Numbered from the stretch's first letter, positions 29,359-42,853 are shown. The stretch is 64,000 nucleotides of DNA from Selaginella moellendorffii (GCF_000143415.4 NW_003314341.1:850682-914681); one strand, 5' to 3'. Made by a program: numbers and translations. The notes: generated by a model from the sequence alone, not told the origin.

Positions 29359-30560
29359 GGTGGACGACGCATCCACAGCTCTGGCTGGAGGAAACCATTC
29401 GCGGCTGCAAATCCAGGAGATTATCAATCTCTCGCATGGATCTAATCTATCCGATAGATGACTTACGTCTGGAGGAGAAGATCAGGTCCTTTGACGGGCT
29501 GGAGTGCCAGTGCCAGGCATGCCATAGACAGAGAAGAAGAACAAGCGTTAAAGCCCTAGACCAGCGTGTTTAGGGTTCTAGAGGGGTTAAAGCTAAGATA
29601 CGCAGTCTCGCCACTGCCAACTTCGGCGTTTTGTTTGAAGATATCTGTGAGAATTCTAGAGCAAAATGCCGGTGTCAGCAAGTCGGCCTTCTGATCAGTA
29701 CTTGCTTATGGAGGTCAAGGAGCAGATCAGAGCCTTCATCCAAGCGTCGGAGCCTGTTCCGGAGTATGCTTTGTTTTCGAGCCATTCTCCAGTGCTTGCA
29801 GTTGCATCTCTTGGGCGTAACAGTGGTAAGCACTCACTCCACGTTGTTTTTGACCTGCCAACAGAGATGGACGACGTCTATTGCTGAGCATGTCGAAACA
29901 AGCAAAACTGTGGAAGGAAGTCGATGATGCAGCTGGTATCATATGAAGTGCGCGAAGTTGAAGACGCTGCATCCAGTTTACAAGTGCAAGGGTTGTGTCA
30001 GAGACTCGCTTTCACGTATCTGACGGTGATTTTTTGCTTTGGTATTATGAAGGGGACGCCTTGATTGCCGCTGGTAAGCTCAGTGTATCATCACAGCAGT
30101 TAAGTCGTAACAAAACTCTGTGCTGCAGGTTGCCTGATGAAACAATTCGGTATTTCGACTTTGTAAAGCCGCCACGCACGTTGAGTCAGGTCACGGTTGC
30201 CTTGAGACACCCGTCCTCCATCCAAGCTCTTGTGAATGCTGTCAGCCCTCAAGACCTGGGCGCAGCTCTTCAATCACCCGGATAAAAATAAGGATGTGCT
30301 TGTACCTTTCACAGCTCGCGTAGAAACCCTCCTAGACTGTTGATAGGGCTGGAACTTAATATTTCGAAACCTGCTTGGAGCGCTGCGAGGTTTTAGATCT
30401 TGTTTGACATGTTCTTTTCAGGTGTCATACAGTGCAAGCTGGCGGTTGAAGCCGACTGATATCCAAGGCAAGCCCTCGATTCATGGGAGGTCTTGTTCCT
30501 TCTCAAGTGACACATCCTCAGATTCAATCGACGGTTCCTCGTTTTCCTGAAAGTGGGGCT
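29359..30560 (+). pseudogene. Decayed 3' part of a CR-type NTPase-PHD gene (copy 3)
   Basis: The fragment LMEVKEQIRAFIQASEPVPEY matches the end of the NTPase region in the copies at 42854 and 45060. It is followed by relics of the PHD finger (MDDVYC, then CRNKQNCGRKS, with stops) and by TLSQVTVALRHPSSIQALVN, which matches the third exon. It is closer to the decayed copy at 45.1-46.6 kb than to the intact gene. The P-loop part is absent. The first 250 bases (29359-29620) code for nothing I recognise. Confidence 0.7.
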
Positions 30561-30999
30561 GTGTATTTGATACCTGAAGTTTCAGAGTATGATTACATTG
30601 CAAGTACATACTTAGTCATTACTTCATATTCTCAGAATATTTCCATTTTGAGGTTAGGGGTTTGATTCCAATTGAGCCAGTTCAGCAGAACTTGTTAAGA
30701 CAAGTTCAGCAGTATGTAAAGGCATGGGGGACAGACACAAATTAAAAAATTTGTGAAGTTGCAGGCTCGTAGATATAGAGTAGAAATGTATTTAACGTCC
30801 ACTTCGGGCAAACATGCCCATGGGACAGACAGAACAAACAAAGTGCAAGCATCATGAGTGGGATAAAAAACCCAGTGGCAAAACCCTTGTACGAGCACTC
30901 ATCTAATCAGAATTATTCCCCTTGGCAACTTCAAGCCCAAGAAGAATATCACGATCCGCCAGCAGCTCACGAAGAAATTCTCCAACCGATTGCATTTCT
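30561..30999. other. Gene-free stretch with a LINE-tail-like repeat
   Basis: 30790-30900 holds TTAACGTCCACTTCGGGCAA followed by ATGCCCATGGGACAGAC. The same block recurs at 31033-31080 and, more diverged, at 31876-31910. On the minus strand it reads as the end of a reading frame (GKFARSGR-stop) plus 3' UTR, so it is probably the 3' tail of a LINE inserted more than once. A GAAA-type run (31012-31031) may be a short tail repeat. Confidence 0.5.
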
Positions 31000-31701
31000 G
31001 CCTGTCTGAGGAAAGAAAGAAAGAAAGAAAGTGGTATTAACGTCCACTTCGGGCAAACTTGCCCATGGGACGGACTGTACAGACAAAGTCAGTCACCGTC
31101 ACCAGCATCAAGAGCAAGAAGAGCAGCACGATCTTCACAAGAACTTTCCTAAAGTTGTCCTGCCCCAGAAACGAGACAATTGGCAGCATGAAATTAAGGC
31201 TACGTGAAAACTCCCCACGGAGCTCCATGTAAGCAGGGAAACGGAGCACTGCATGCTGGACGTCCTCCACCTCCGTTCCACATAGCTGGCAGATCCCCAT
31301 TGACCCGTCTTAATTCCAGTGCGTATGGCTGCAATAGCATGTCGCATGTCTGCAAGATACTGCTGCATGGTTGTCAAGCACCTGGATTGACATGTTGCCA
31401 ATAATCCATAATCCATAAGCTTGCTTCCCGTGTTTGCCCACACCACATCATGAAACTGACGGCGTATGTACATCAAGTTACTGCACGTGACTTTACACGC
31501 ACTCTCAAATGTACATGCCAACGGGACATCCAAACACCACAATCCTGCAATCATTCCAACCACTGGATACCTCGAAGGGGCATATGACACACGGTACATA
31601 ACCATTCGCAGTATAGCCTCAGCCTCAAGTGTGCTCAAACGGGCTTCTTGCAAGAGCACATGATATGGAAAGAAGCTATGGAAAGTCTGAATTTCAATCA
31701 A
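31000..31701 (-). pseudogene. LINE C-terminal fragment (zinc-binding region after RT)
   Basis: On the minus strand the sequence encodes AIRTGIKTGQWG and then ICQLCGTEVEDVQHAVLRFP. This is the Cys-Cys-His-type zinc-binding tail found after the reverse transcriptase of many plant LINEs. Two frames overlap (31135-31701 and 31037-31300), so a frameshift is present. The catalytic RT core is missing; only the 3' end is here, as is usual for LINE copies. Confidence 0.6.
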
Positions 31702-31860
31702 TCATCGTGAGAATTCCTGTGCAGGACAGTAAAGCACTGCATGAGCCACATCCTCAACCTCCAAGGCGCACAGAACACATTCCAAGGCAGCCCCTCCCAG
31801 CGTCCAGTCTCAATGCGCAAGCTATGAGATCCTGTCTGAATAGCAGCAAGAGCACAAGAA
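31702..31860 (-). pseudogene. Second LINE C-terminal fragment
   Basis: On the minus strand it encodes TGRWEGLPWNVFCALC and ALEVEDVAHAVLYCPAQE, the same zinc-binding block as in the previous entry but clearly diverged from it. It abuts the first fragment, so this is a second insertion or an older relative. Confidence 0.55.
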
Positions 31861-31979
31861 AGAAGAAGAAAGAAGAAATGACTTCAGGCAAACATGCCCA
31901 CAGGACAGACAAGACAAAAACCAAATATCTATGTCATGAGCCAGATTAAAAACCCATTGGAAAAACCCATGTAGATGAA

Positions 31980-32965
31980 GATAAAAGGTTGATCACTTCC
32001 TGTAGAAGATTGGAGCAAGGGCATTTGCAGTCCATCAACATTCATTGTTGAAGGCTGCAAAATATTTCACCCGGATATATTAAGTAGAGCTTAAAGGGTT
32101 TAATGATTTAAAAGTATAATAAAGGGAAGATTCTTGTGAAACCAATGTGACTAAAGAAAGATAAAATCATATGATAGATAAAGATGGAAACATTAAAGAG
32201 TTTAAGGCTAAAATTAAATTAAGAGTGTTAATAATGTAACCTCATTGAGGAGCTAAGCCAATACTTAAACATTCATCAATCTACTTATTTATCTATTTTA
32301 AGTGCAAGTGACATTATTTGCTAAGCTCAATGGAACTTTATTTTAGTCTCATGACTAGAGCACTAAATAAACAACAATGGTAGAAGTACTCATATAAGGC
32401 CACAATATTTAAAAATGTTGTCATAAGAAACTAAAATGTAAAAGTAAGAAGAATAATCCTTTTACTTAGTAACCAAAGTGATAATTACTTAGTAAAATAG
32501 TCCTAAATGGTTGATAGATGAGTTTAAAGATCCAATCCAGAAGTAATATTAAAGAGTATTGTCAAGTGTGATAAAGAAGGGATATTGAGAATTTTTATAT
32601 GTTTTAGAGCATTTTTAGGATATTGAGAAGTGCTAAAGGGGTAATCCCTCATGGAATGGTTGCCCATGTTTTGGGGGGATAAATTGCAATAGTGGTGGTA
32701 TTAGACTACAATTAGGATTGAAAGAATAAATCAAACTTTAATATAAAAGGTTAATGGTACCTTTGGAAGGAAGTTTAAAACCCAATGAACACTTAGGTCA
32801 TGAGAAGTTAAATGTTATATTAAAGAGATGTGAAATATTACATTCAAGGTAACAAATACCATAAATTAGTGTTTAGACCTAAGGAGATTATAAGTGAAAA
32901 TCTTCTAAAGGGTTATTAGTAGGGTGAAGTGATTAAAGCAGAAAAATAAAATTTAGTTACTTATA
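31980..32965 (+). repeat. LTR-B copy e, strongly AT-decayed
   Basis: The right part follows LTR-B (AAAAGTATAATAAAGGGAAGATTC; end GTTACTTATA at about 32965) with C mostly replaced by T and G by A. The next bases, TTTAGTATCAGAGC, are the primer-binding site. The left border is not clear. There is no gene. Confidence 0.6.
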
Positions 32966-34664
32966 ATTTAGTATCAGAGCAATTATTTAATCTATGTTTT
33001 ATTAGCAACTAAGTATATCACCACTTGATCTTCACATTTGAGGGTCTTAAGGTTGGGGCTAAATTTAAAAAGTAAAATGATTTGAGAATGTGACTCTTAT
33101 TTTTGGTTCATGTGTGAACTTATAAGAATATGGTAGATAAAAAAGGGGGAATGGCTTTGGGATTTTAGAAATTGTACAATAATTTCCCTAGGGAAATAAA
33201 GATGTGATCCACGTAAGAACTTGATACAAATAAGTTGGCTTGGAAATTGTTGTGAGACACAATTAAAGATATGATCACTTGAAGGAAAGAAATTCTTAAG
33301 TAACAAAGGAGTTGCAAAATTATTTTCATGAAATTGAAAATTGGGCTTATGAACTTAAGTCTAAAATAAAAATACTTAAAACACCAAAGAGATGGTGTTT
33401 GAGCTTTGGAAAAAATCTAAAGGACTAAGTCTTTAAGGATATTATATAGGATATTTTCAAAGAAATAAAGTTCTAGAAATTAAAAGATAAGGGAAGTATT
33501 ATATGTTCAAGGTGAATAATGCCAAAAGTTTTGATACTACTAATGATGGGCATGTAAGGGCTCATTAATAGCAAAGTTAATCCTTATGTACCAATTGAGT
33601 ATATTTAACTTGAGAAATCACTCCTTGATTGATAAAGTCAATGATGGTGGATTTCAGAAAATACTTGCTAAAGTGACGAAATAAATGCAAAGTATACTTC
33701 CTAGTAAGGAGGGGAAAAGCAAAAGGGATATATAGGGTTGAGAGTTTTAATTAATTAAGAGTTTTAGGATAATTAGAAGTTAAACATTTTTGAGTTTGGA
33801 TAGTATTGGATTAGATGATTTTTCATGAAGCTTAAACTCAAGAGGTTTCATTTTGTATTAAAGTTTTAAATTTGACTTTGTTGGTTAGCTTGGGGAATCA
33901 CATCATATGTTAATGTTGACAAAAATGAAAAGGCAATATGAACATAATCTACTTTTTTAGCATTTGTCATAAAAAATGTAGAGCAAAAAAAGGCCAAAGT
34001 GTACAACGTAGATGCAATCTTCAAGGTTGAGGAAATTGTATTCATCAAAAATAAAAATTTATTATTTGTGTTGATGCACTTTTATAAACTCACAAAGATA
34101 GATTTTCACATTATTCAATTGGCAATTTTGGAGATCATCTTTAGTGGCAACTAAGGTTTGGATGAGGTAGGGATTATTATAGTGGCTAAATGTGGTATTT
34201 TTTTACAAATTGCAATAAGGGGAAGTTAAAGACTTCCATAGAGAATGCACTAGTGAAATTCCATGGAAATTTAATAGTTCACAAATGAGATCTAAATCAA
34301 AATTTAAGACATAGTACACATTTAAGGCTTTTGAATTCATGGTTTTTCATCTATGATAAAACTTCATCCAAGGATGCTCATTATGTCAATCTATACAAAC
34401 ATATTCTTCTTCTTCTTTATTCATATTGGGTTTAAAGTTTTGGGGTTTAGAGAATTAATTTTCATTCAAGGAGAAGATATTTTGTTATGGTGCCACTTTA
34501 GTAGCTCAAGATCACATGCAAAGGACATTATTTTTCATTCATTGACTAAGCCTTTCATAAGCATGTATAAAACTTCTTGAGTTCAATTAACAATAGAACA
34601 CTTTCAATAAGACATTGAGATTCCAATTTATATAGTATAGTTGTGTTGGTTAATTTGTTCCTTA
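32966..34664 (+). other. AT-rich internal region of LTR-B copy e/f
   Basis: About 1.7 kb after a primer-binding site and before the next LTR start. That length equals the internal region at 26997-28685. There is no coding frame of note. Confidence 0.5.
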
Positions 34665-36069
34665 TGTAAGACACAAATGTTAAGTCCCTAAAAAGGCACT
34701 GAAGGTGCGCCATATGGTAATGGTTGAAGCGAAAAGTTGAAGCAAAAGTCTAATGAGTGTAACACAATTAGACCAAAAGCTCTAATTCAAAAGTCGAGAG
34801 TGGGAGTGTAATTCCTAAGTTAACACTTGAGAAATGAGCACGAAAAAAATGAGCCAAAAAGCTCTAAGAATGGACATAAAAGTGATTGACATGTGGCAAG
34901 TGTTATGACACGTGAAAGTATCAAAATTGAACTCTAAGAATTCAAGGACCCAAAGTAGAAAGAAGATAGAAGCATCTTACCCCACCAAAAAACTAAGTGT
35001 TCGAAAAGTTAGACATATCCAAGGTTAAATATATCTGGGGCCCAATGTATCCAAGGCCATATATATTCAACAATTGGGTGAAAGCCCAAAGCACTCATTT
35101 TCTTAGGCCTAAAGGGTTTAGCAAATTCCAAAAGTATAGTAAAAGGGAAGATTCCCATGAAATCAATGTGACTAGAGATGAATGGAATTATAGAAGGATG
35201 AGGATAAAAACATTATAGAGTCTAAGGCTAAAGTGAATATAGATAGATAAGTGGTGTAACTTGATGAATGTTCAAGGGCCAATTCTAGCTCTTTTAGGAA
35301 GTCACAATATTGATGCTCCCAATCCAAGTGTAGGTTGCACAATTTACTTAGATACCTTTAAAGGCTTAATGGAACCTCACTTTAATTCTATGACTAGAGC
35401 ACTAAAAGGATAATGATAAAGAGAGTACCTATGAGGCTTGTATAAAGCTATAGTATTTTGAAGTGTTAACTTAAAAAACTGAAATGCGCAAAGTAAGAAG
35501 AATGATCTTTTTGCTTGGCAACCAAAGTGCTAATTGCTTAGTAAGATAACCCCAAGAGTTTAGGGGACTTGATGGATGGGTCTAACAATCCGACTCAAAA
35601 GCGGTGTTGTAGAGTATTATCACATGCACAATAGAAATTGATAATGTGCCAAAGTAGGGATTTTTGGAGGATAGAGTTTGTGTAAATCTTGGGGCACTCT
35701 TAAGATGTTGAGAGGTGATTAAGAGGTAATCACTCTTAAATGGAATGGCTATGTCTTGTAGGGACGGGCTATGATAGTGGTGGTCTAGGACCAATATTAG
35801 AATCATGAAAACAAATTAAACCTTAGCGTAAGAGGTTGGTGTATATTAGTAGCACCTTTGGGGGGTTCTTAAAAAAGATTAGGACCTAATGGACACTTTG
35901 GTTGAAAGATGCCAAATGTTATATCGGCAAGATGTGAAGTACTACTTTAGCAGTGGCAAGTACTATGAGTTAGTGTTAAGACCCAAGGAGGTTGTGAATA
36001 AGACTCCTCAAATGGGTTGAAGGTAGGGTGAAATGACTAAATTAAAAAAAAAAAATTCAATCGCTTTCA
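34665..36069 (+). repeat. LTR-B copy f, AT-decayed, with primer site at 36072
   Basis: It starts TGTAAGACACAAATGTTAAG and holds GGGTGAAAGCCCAAAGCACTC and CCAAAAGTATAGTAAAAGGG. It ends ATCGCTTTCA, followed by the primer-binding site TTGGTATCAGAAC at 36072-36084. The hexamer array is nearly gone in this copy. Most differences from copies b and g are C-to-T and G-to-A. Confidence 0.75.
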
Positions 36070-36084
36070 ACTTGGTATCAGAAC

Positions 36085-36969
36085 TATTCTTTAGTCTGAC
36101 TTTTATTGATGGCCAAATATATTACCACTTGATCTTTAACATTTGGGGGCCCTATGATTAAGGCCAGACTCAAAGAGTAGGATGTCTTGAGAGCACAGCT
36201 CTCTTCAATTTGTGCATGAACACATTAAAATATGGTAAATAAAAAAAGGGTTAATAAGGGAATGCTTTTGGGATCTTAAGAACTACATAATGCTTTCCTT
36301 ATGGAAAGAAGGAAATGATCCATATAAGAGTTTGACACAAAACAAGCTGACTTAGGGGTGGTTATGGGAAATAACCAAGGCTAGGATCATGTAAAGGACT
36401 AAGTAATAAAGGAGTGATAGTATCATCTTCATGAAGTTGAGGATAATGGCCTATATAGAACATAAATTATAGTTGGATGTCAGAATGATACTAGGGAATG
36501 AAATCCTTACGGACATTACGGCCAAAATAATTAAAGATGAAATAACACTTTTAAGGTAGTCAAAAAGTTACAATATGAAAGTCTAACAAACTAATAAGTT
36601 TAAGTGCATTATGACATGATAAAATGCTAAACATGGATATAAAAAGATTTTGGACCAAAATGTTCTATATCCAATCTAAGACCAGAAGAATCTTGAGTTC
36701 TAAATGTGAGATTGATAAGTATCTCGATAATGGCTAAAGAGTGTCATGTTCCTATCGAGAAACAACTTAAATAAGTTGTATCTATAGCACATTGGGGAAA
36801 TGTTAGCCAATATGAAATATTGGATAAAAGAATGCAGAATGTAACCTTTGTTAAAAACTTAGACATAAAGAAATCATGTCATGAGGATAAGCTCTTAGAG
36901 TTAATGGTGTGATAACACCAAGGATCTAATGAAAAAGGTAGTTAGATTTTAAATCCATTGCCAAAAAAG
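36085..36969. other. AT-rich non-coding internal region
   Basis: No gene and no clear motif. It lies between the primer site of LTR-B copy f and the start of the minus-strand LTR-B copy g, and is probably internal sequence cut by the later insertion of copy g. Confidence 0.45.
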
Positions 36970-38624
36970 TGTAAGCGACTAAATTTTCCATTCTACTTTA
37001 GTCACTTAACCACACCTCCGACCACTTGGAGGAGTCTTATTCACAACCTCTATAAGTCCAATTCAAGACTTGGGACTTGCTAGCCCCAAGAATGGCATCC
37101 ATGCCACCCAACATTTGCACTTGGTCCAAGTGCTCCACGTGTCCGATCCCATGACTGACACTCAAAGGTACCACCGACATGGCAGCTTGTCACGCTAAGG
37201 CCATGCCTAATCACCTTTGCCACACTAGTAGTCCAATACCACGTGCATCCCAGTCTTGGCTCTCCAAGACTAGGCAAACCATCTGTGAGTGGTCATCTCA
37301 AATCCACTCCTTAGCATCCTTAGGATGCCCACCAACAAGGGGAATAGCCTTCCCCAATATCCCTCTGTCAGTCCCCACTAAGTCCCTTTCTGCCCCTGGC
37401 CGTGTTTGCCAACACTGCCATTGGATCGAGGCCCACAAGCCTGACCACTAAGTCCCACGATCCTCTGGGACTTCCTCACCATACGACTGTGTCCTTGGTC
37501 ACTACCCCAGAGGACTGCTCCTCTTCCTTTCCATAGTCTGGGCTTTTGGGGACAACATTTCGGAACACCATGGCCTTACGCGAGCCTCTTGGGTACTCTC
37601 CCCGCCTTCCGCCCTTGGGTGCTCTAGCCATGGGCTTAGAGCGAGGTTCCGTTGAGCCACGCCTGGTATCCAAGTAGGTAGTGCCACCCACACTTGGACT
37701 GGGAGCATCGGCCAGTCAATCTCCCGGGGGAACTAGAGCCAGCTCTTGAACACTTCACCAAGCTACCCCGCTTGTCGGTCCATGTTCACTCTAGTCTTGG
37801 ACTTCCCAGTGGTCAGCTCATCACCCAACACTGGGTCTAGCCTTCCTGGGCCAAACTGGCCTTTCCTGGCCAAACTGGCTCCACTGCAGTCCCCCCCCCC
37901 CCCCTTACTATACTTTTGGAGCTCACCAAACCCCCTAGGGTCTGGGAGACGAACGCTTTGGGCTTTCACCCTCTCAGACTCGGACTCGGGCTCGGACTCG
38001 GACTCAGACTCGGACTCGGACTCGGGCTCGGGCTCGGTCTCGGCCTCTGCCTCGGTCTCAGTCTCGGTCCCGGTCTTGGTCTCGGTCCCGGTCTCGGTCC
38101 CGGTCTCGGTCTTGACTTCGGACTCCATCTCGGGTCCTTCTCGGACTCCATCTCGGATTCCATCTCGGGTCCATCTCAGACTCCATCTCGGTCCATCTCG
38201 GACTCCATCTCGGACTCCGTCTCGGACTCCATCTCGGACTCCGTCTCAGTCCATCTCGGACTCCATCTCGGACTCCACTTCGGACTCCAGCTCGGACTCC
38301 ACTTCGGACTCCATCTCGGACTCCACCTCGGACTCCACTTCGGACTCCATCTCGGACTTCAACTCGGGTCCATCTCGGACTCCATCTCGGACACTTCCAC
38401 ATGTCATGTGTTGGTCCTTTTGGGTCCCTTTTTGGAGTCTCACTTATTGCTCGCTTCATGCTTGTTCCTCGAGCCCTTTATTGGGAGTTCCACTCCCGCT
38501 TTCGACCTTCCAAGTTGGAGCTTTTAGTCCAAACGTGTTACGCTCGTTTGGCTTTCGCTTCGGCCACTACCACGTGGCACCCTTTCCAGCTCCACTTTGA
38601 GGCTTAGGGATTTTGTGTCTCACA
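36970..38624 (-). repeat. LTR-B copy g, well preserved (1655 bp)
   Basis: Plus-strand borders are TGTAAGCGACTAAATTTTCC and TTTTGTGTCTCACA. It is GC-rich like copies a and b. It contains the CTTTGGGCTTTCACCCTC module with a run of C (37890s), and the hexamer array at 37975-38395. It supplies the best empty-site comparison for the DNA transposon insertion (CTTGTCGGTCCATGTTCAC, minus of GTGAACATGGACCGACAAG). Confidence 0.82.
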
Positions 38625-40458
38625 AAAAGGACTCTTGTGGAAAAGGGGTTTGGCATAGCCTTAGCTAAAAGGCATAAGAAAGAAGTGTTTGACCGGATGC
38701 AATTGATTGATGGTGTAAGAGCATTAATAATGAGTTGTAGGATATAACAACCATAAAGTAAATGAACACAAATGTTGGTATAATAAATGAGAGTGGTAAA
38801 AAGAAAGTTAACTCCCCAAGAAGTTATATGAAGCAAAAAGAATTGCATATAGCTTCTTATTTCTTCATGAATTGCATAGCAACATATTTCTTCATAAAAA
38901 GCTATATGACGATTTTTAAGCACACAAAAGAAATGTATGCATTAACATAAGGTGTTGAAATGAAATTGGCTCGAGAAATTGAAATGCACAAAATAAGAGG
39001 AATGGTCCTTTTTCTTAGCAACCAAAGTGTTAATTGCTTAGTAAGATAGTCTTAGGGGCTTAGAAGACCCGATAGATGGGTTTAAGGACCTAATTCAAAG
39101 GTGGTGTTATAGAGTACTATTGTGCACACAATAAAAACTAATAAAGTGCCAAAGTAAGGATTTTTGGAGGATGGAGTTTTTATAAGTCTTGGGGCACTCT
39201 TAAGATGTTAAGATATGACTAAGGGATAGTCCTTCCTAAATGGAATAGCCATGTCTTATAAGGATAGGTTATGATGGTGGTGGTCTAAAATTAATATTAT
39301 GAGAACAAACTAAACTTTAGCATAAAAAGCTAATGTATATTGATAATACTTTTGGGGGGTTCCTAGATAAGATTAGGACCCAATAGACACTACGGTTGAA
39401 AGAGGCTAAATGCTATATTGGCAAAATGTAAAGATAATGGATAAAGCATATAACTAATGAGGATGTTAGTGGACATGGTTTTGAGTGGCATGAAACTAAA
39501 CTTTAGTTCCATTAATCCCCCTAGACTTTTGCAATAAAGATTTTGCAAGAAAAATCATTAAGAATTGTGAAACATTGCAAAGAAATGGAAAGCCATAATT
39601 CACCTTTTTAGCACCTCTCAAGAAAAAAACAAATTAATGCAAAGCAAATGAAGGATAAAGTGTGCAACATAGATACAATCTCTAAGGTTGAGGAGGTTAT
39701 ATTCATCACAAACAATAAGAACTATTACTAAGTGATAAACTTATATTTTCCATCTACACTTATCTTAATTTCCAAAATCAAAAAGTCTAAAAATGAAAGG
39801 TATATGGCATACAAATATTTATTGTTTGTCTTGATGCACTTCTATAAGCTCACAAAGATAGATTTGCACATCATTTAATTGGTAGTTTTGGAGATCATCA
39901 AGAACCAAGAAAAAAAATTGAATGAGTTTTTTCTAATCATTTTCTTTTCAATGAAATAAACATTATTTTATGTTCTAATTATGTTAAAATATTCTTTATG
40001 TTTTTTGAATTTGAATATATGTGGAGAAGATTCTGTGATGGAATAATTTAGTCCTCCTTTAGAATATACTTCTTTTGGCAACCCTAGAAAAGGACACACT
40101 CACTTGCACACAAATAAGAGGATTATGCTTCTTGTTAACGAATTTACCCACTTACTACCAAGTAGAAACTTAATCATAACAATCTAATTTTACATTCCTC
40201 ACCTATAGAAAAAAAATCACTTGCCAAAATCTCATTGAGAATTGTTAAAGCTTCATGATGTAAGTATGCTACTTTTTTTCTTTGTGTTTCTTTTATTCCT
40301 GATATTTATATCCTGTAATTGCTCAAAAATCATAAAAACATAGCACTTGACTTGAAAAATAACACACCTTGATTCTTAGTTGTAAAATGTGCTTGGGCTA
40401 AACTTCACCATCTACTAATGTTATTGCAATAGAAGAATTCAGCTATGTGACGTAAAAA

Positions 40459-40500
<42 letters not shown>

Positions 40501-40801
40501 GTGTGCATGTGTGTGTGTAAAAGTAAGATTTAACATGAAAAACCACACACAGACTTAAGGATCAATAATGTACTCATGTTTGTGATCCCATACCATAAAG
40601 TCTAGAAAACAAGCAAGGAAATGCTCATTGATAGGAATTCTTTGAATTTGCTTTAACTTTAAAATACACACTCAATGTGTGAAAAAATATTTGCAAAAAA
40701 GAAAATAAAATTACCTATTTTGATGTAGCATAAATATCTTGGACCAATTGGATGCTGTAAAATCCTTGTCATCAACTAGACAAATCAATTAGACTGCTTA
40801 T
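38625..40801. other. AT-rich gene-free stretch with a partial LTR-B relic and an AT microsatellite
   Basis: 38960-39430 follows decayed LTR-B sequence (AATGCACAAAATAAGAGGAATGG, AGTAAGATAG), like 35480-35950. The rest is AT-rich with no frame I can support. An (AT)18 run lies at 40461-40496, followed by a GTGTGTGCATGTGTGTG stretch. Confidence 0.55.
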
Positions 40802-41043
40802 AAGCTTTATTTCATTAAAATGGGACTTTTGTTGTCTCATTTAAGCTGTTTATACATTATTATCCAAGAAAATAATAAGTTTTTTTCTCTTATAAAAAAG
40901 AATTGAGTGTGAGGTTTGGGTATAAAATCTATATCCAAATTCCAGGTCCAAGATTTTTATATAAAACACTCATTTTATAGTAAATTTCTATAAACCTAAA
41001 TCTCAAATTTAGAAATAATTCCCATTTTAACAAAATAGAGTTT
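40802..41043. mobile_element. 242-bp MITE with the same termini as the 12.46-kb transposon
   Basis: The left end AAGCTTTATTTCATTAAAAT plus GGGA and the right end (41020-41043, reverse complement AAACTCTATTTTGTTAAAAT plus GGGA) each differ from the large element's TIR at three positions, all transitions. TTAT stands directly outside both ends (40798-40801 and 41044-41047). It has no coding capacity, so it must have been moved by an enzyme supplied in trans. It contains none of the 22-bp palindromes. Confidence 0.85.
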
Positions 41044-41047
41044 TTAT

Positions 41048-42853
41048 GGAGTTTACTTTATGGTATTGAAATTAGCACTACAAATGTAGGCTTGAACTAA
41101 TTCAGCTAAGGTGCTCATAAAATTTCCCAAATCATACAAGGCTATCTTTGTCAAACCCTATTCAGACAAAAGCACATTAAACTGAAATTAATTGAATGGA
41201 AAGGTTTGTTACTTTTTAAAAACATTGTCCTACAAACATAAAAAACCATAATAGTGTAGCATAACACAGCCTCAAAATCTTACCACTCCTACTAGGTTGT
41301 TATGGTTGCTATGAATAATGAAGATTTAAAAACTAACATTGTGATGTGGATCCTTATAGTTAGCATGTCCAAACCTGAATAATTTTTTAGAAAAACAATA
41401 AATCATATTATTTTTGCTTGAATAAACAGTTATATTATTAACACTTGACAAATAAATAAATGAATATACACAGCTCAAAACTTGGAATTGCACAGGTACA
41501 TTGTTCAAACAATACAAGCACAATATCTCAATTGTCTTACCCAACAAAGGACAATTTAATGATTACCCAAGCCAAAGAGCTTAGAGAACCAATAGTTCAT
41601 GAATGAGAACTATGCTCTCAAAGTTTTGGACATGGTACACATTTGAAGCTTTTGGTTTCACAATTTTTATCCACACTAAGACTTTATGCCCATTGCATCA
41701 ATTTACACAAGCATAATCCTATTATTCTTCATTTAGAGTTTTAGGGTCTAAATAATTAATCTTTATTCAACACTTCATTATAACACCACTTTAGTAGTTT
41801 GAGATCATATGCAAAAGTTCTTCACTCATTGATTAAGTCTTTTACATAAAACTTCTTCACTTTTCAATTATTCATTTGAATTCAATTAGCAACAAAACAC
41901 TTTCAATGGCATATTGAAATTTTAATTTACACAATATAATTGTGTTGGCTGATTCCTTCTTTGCTTTGGTTGTGGCTTCATTATGATCAAAGCACTTAAA
42001 GCACTGCCACTCAAGTGTATAGGTGTTTTGAGGGGCATAACAAGTGTTAGTGGCTACATTAGGTTAATTTACTAGAGTGCATAAATGTGGCATTAGCCCA
42101 AATGTGAAAGGAGTAACTCACCTTTAATCATGAATTCCATATGGAGAGCAACAAAGGTATAACTATATTAGTATGACATTATAGGATTGGTGTGGTGGCA
42201 TTACACTTATATAATGTGATGGAAGGCTAAAAACAATAATCCCAGTTTAAAAGGATTGTCCACATGGTAGTGAGGAGTGAACTTCACAATAGTAATAGCA
42301 TTACTATCACTAGAGATTGTATACTCCTCTCAAGTTTATTGCACAGTGAGATTCAAAATTATACCTCGTTAGAGGAAGGGCCTTTTATATCTCTGGGAAA
42401 TTATAAATGCTTTACAGATGAATATTAAGCAAGAGCAGTGTACCTCTATTGATTTCATGATTAACTCAAGTCCCTTACATCAATATAAAGATGGCAAACT
42501 CACATAAGAAAGATACAAATTAAAGATGATAGATAAAGCATAAACTTCACAACCAATAAAGATATTAAAACATGCATTTGTGAACATAATTTTGAATGGC
42601 ATGAAATTCTCCATGCTTACCACCCATCAACTCCAACTTAAGGGAGCATTGCACTACCTCCATTCCCCTCCATGCACATTACTCATAGTTTTTTTTAGGA
42701 AAAAACAAAAAAAACAAACATTCCTATCTTACCATCTGTGTAATGTTAATCTTCTTGGCAAATGCTTCAATCTGTTTGCCATACTCTTGAGCTTTCTCCA
42801 TTGAAATGCTGCCATGGTGTAAGAAAAGAAAAGAAAACTGTGGGTTTAGGGCT
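41048..42853. other. AT-rich gene-free stretch upstream of the CR-type gene
   Basis: No coding frame I can support. The piece at 41580-41960 resembles 34240-34660 (CATATGCAAAAG, CACTTTCAAT, AATTGTGTTGG), so it is another decayed LTR-B internal fragment. The final 100 bases before the ATG should hold the promoter of the next gene; no TATA box was certain. Confidence 0.45.
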
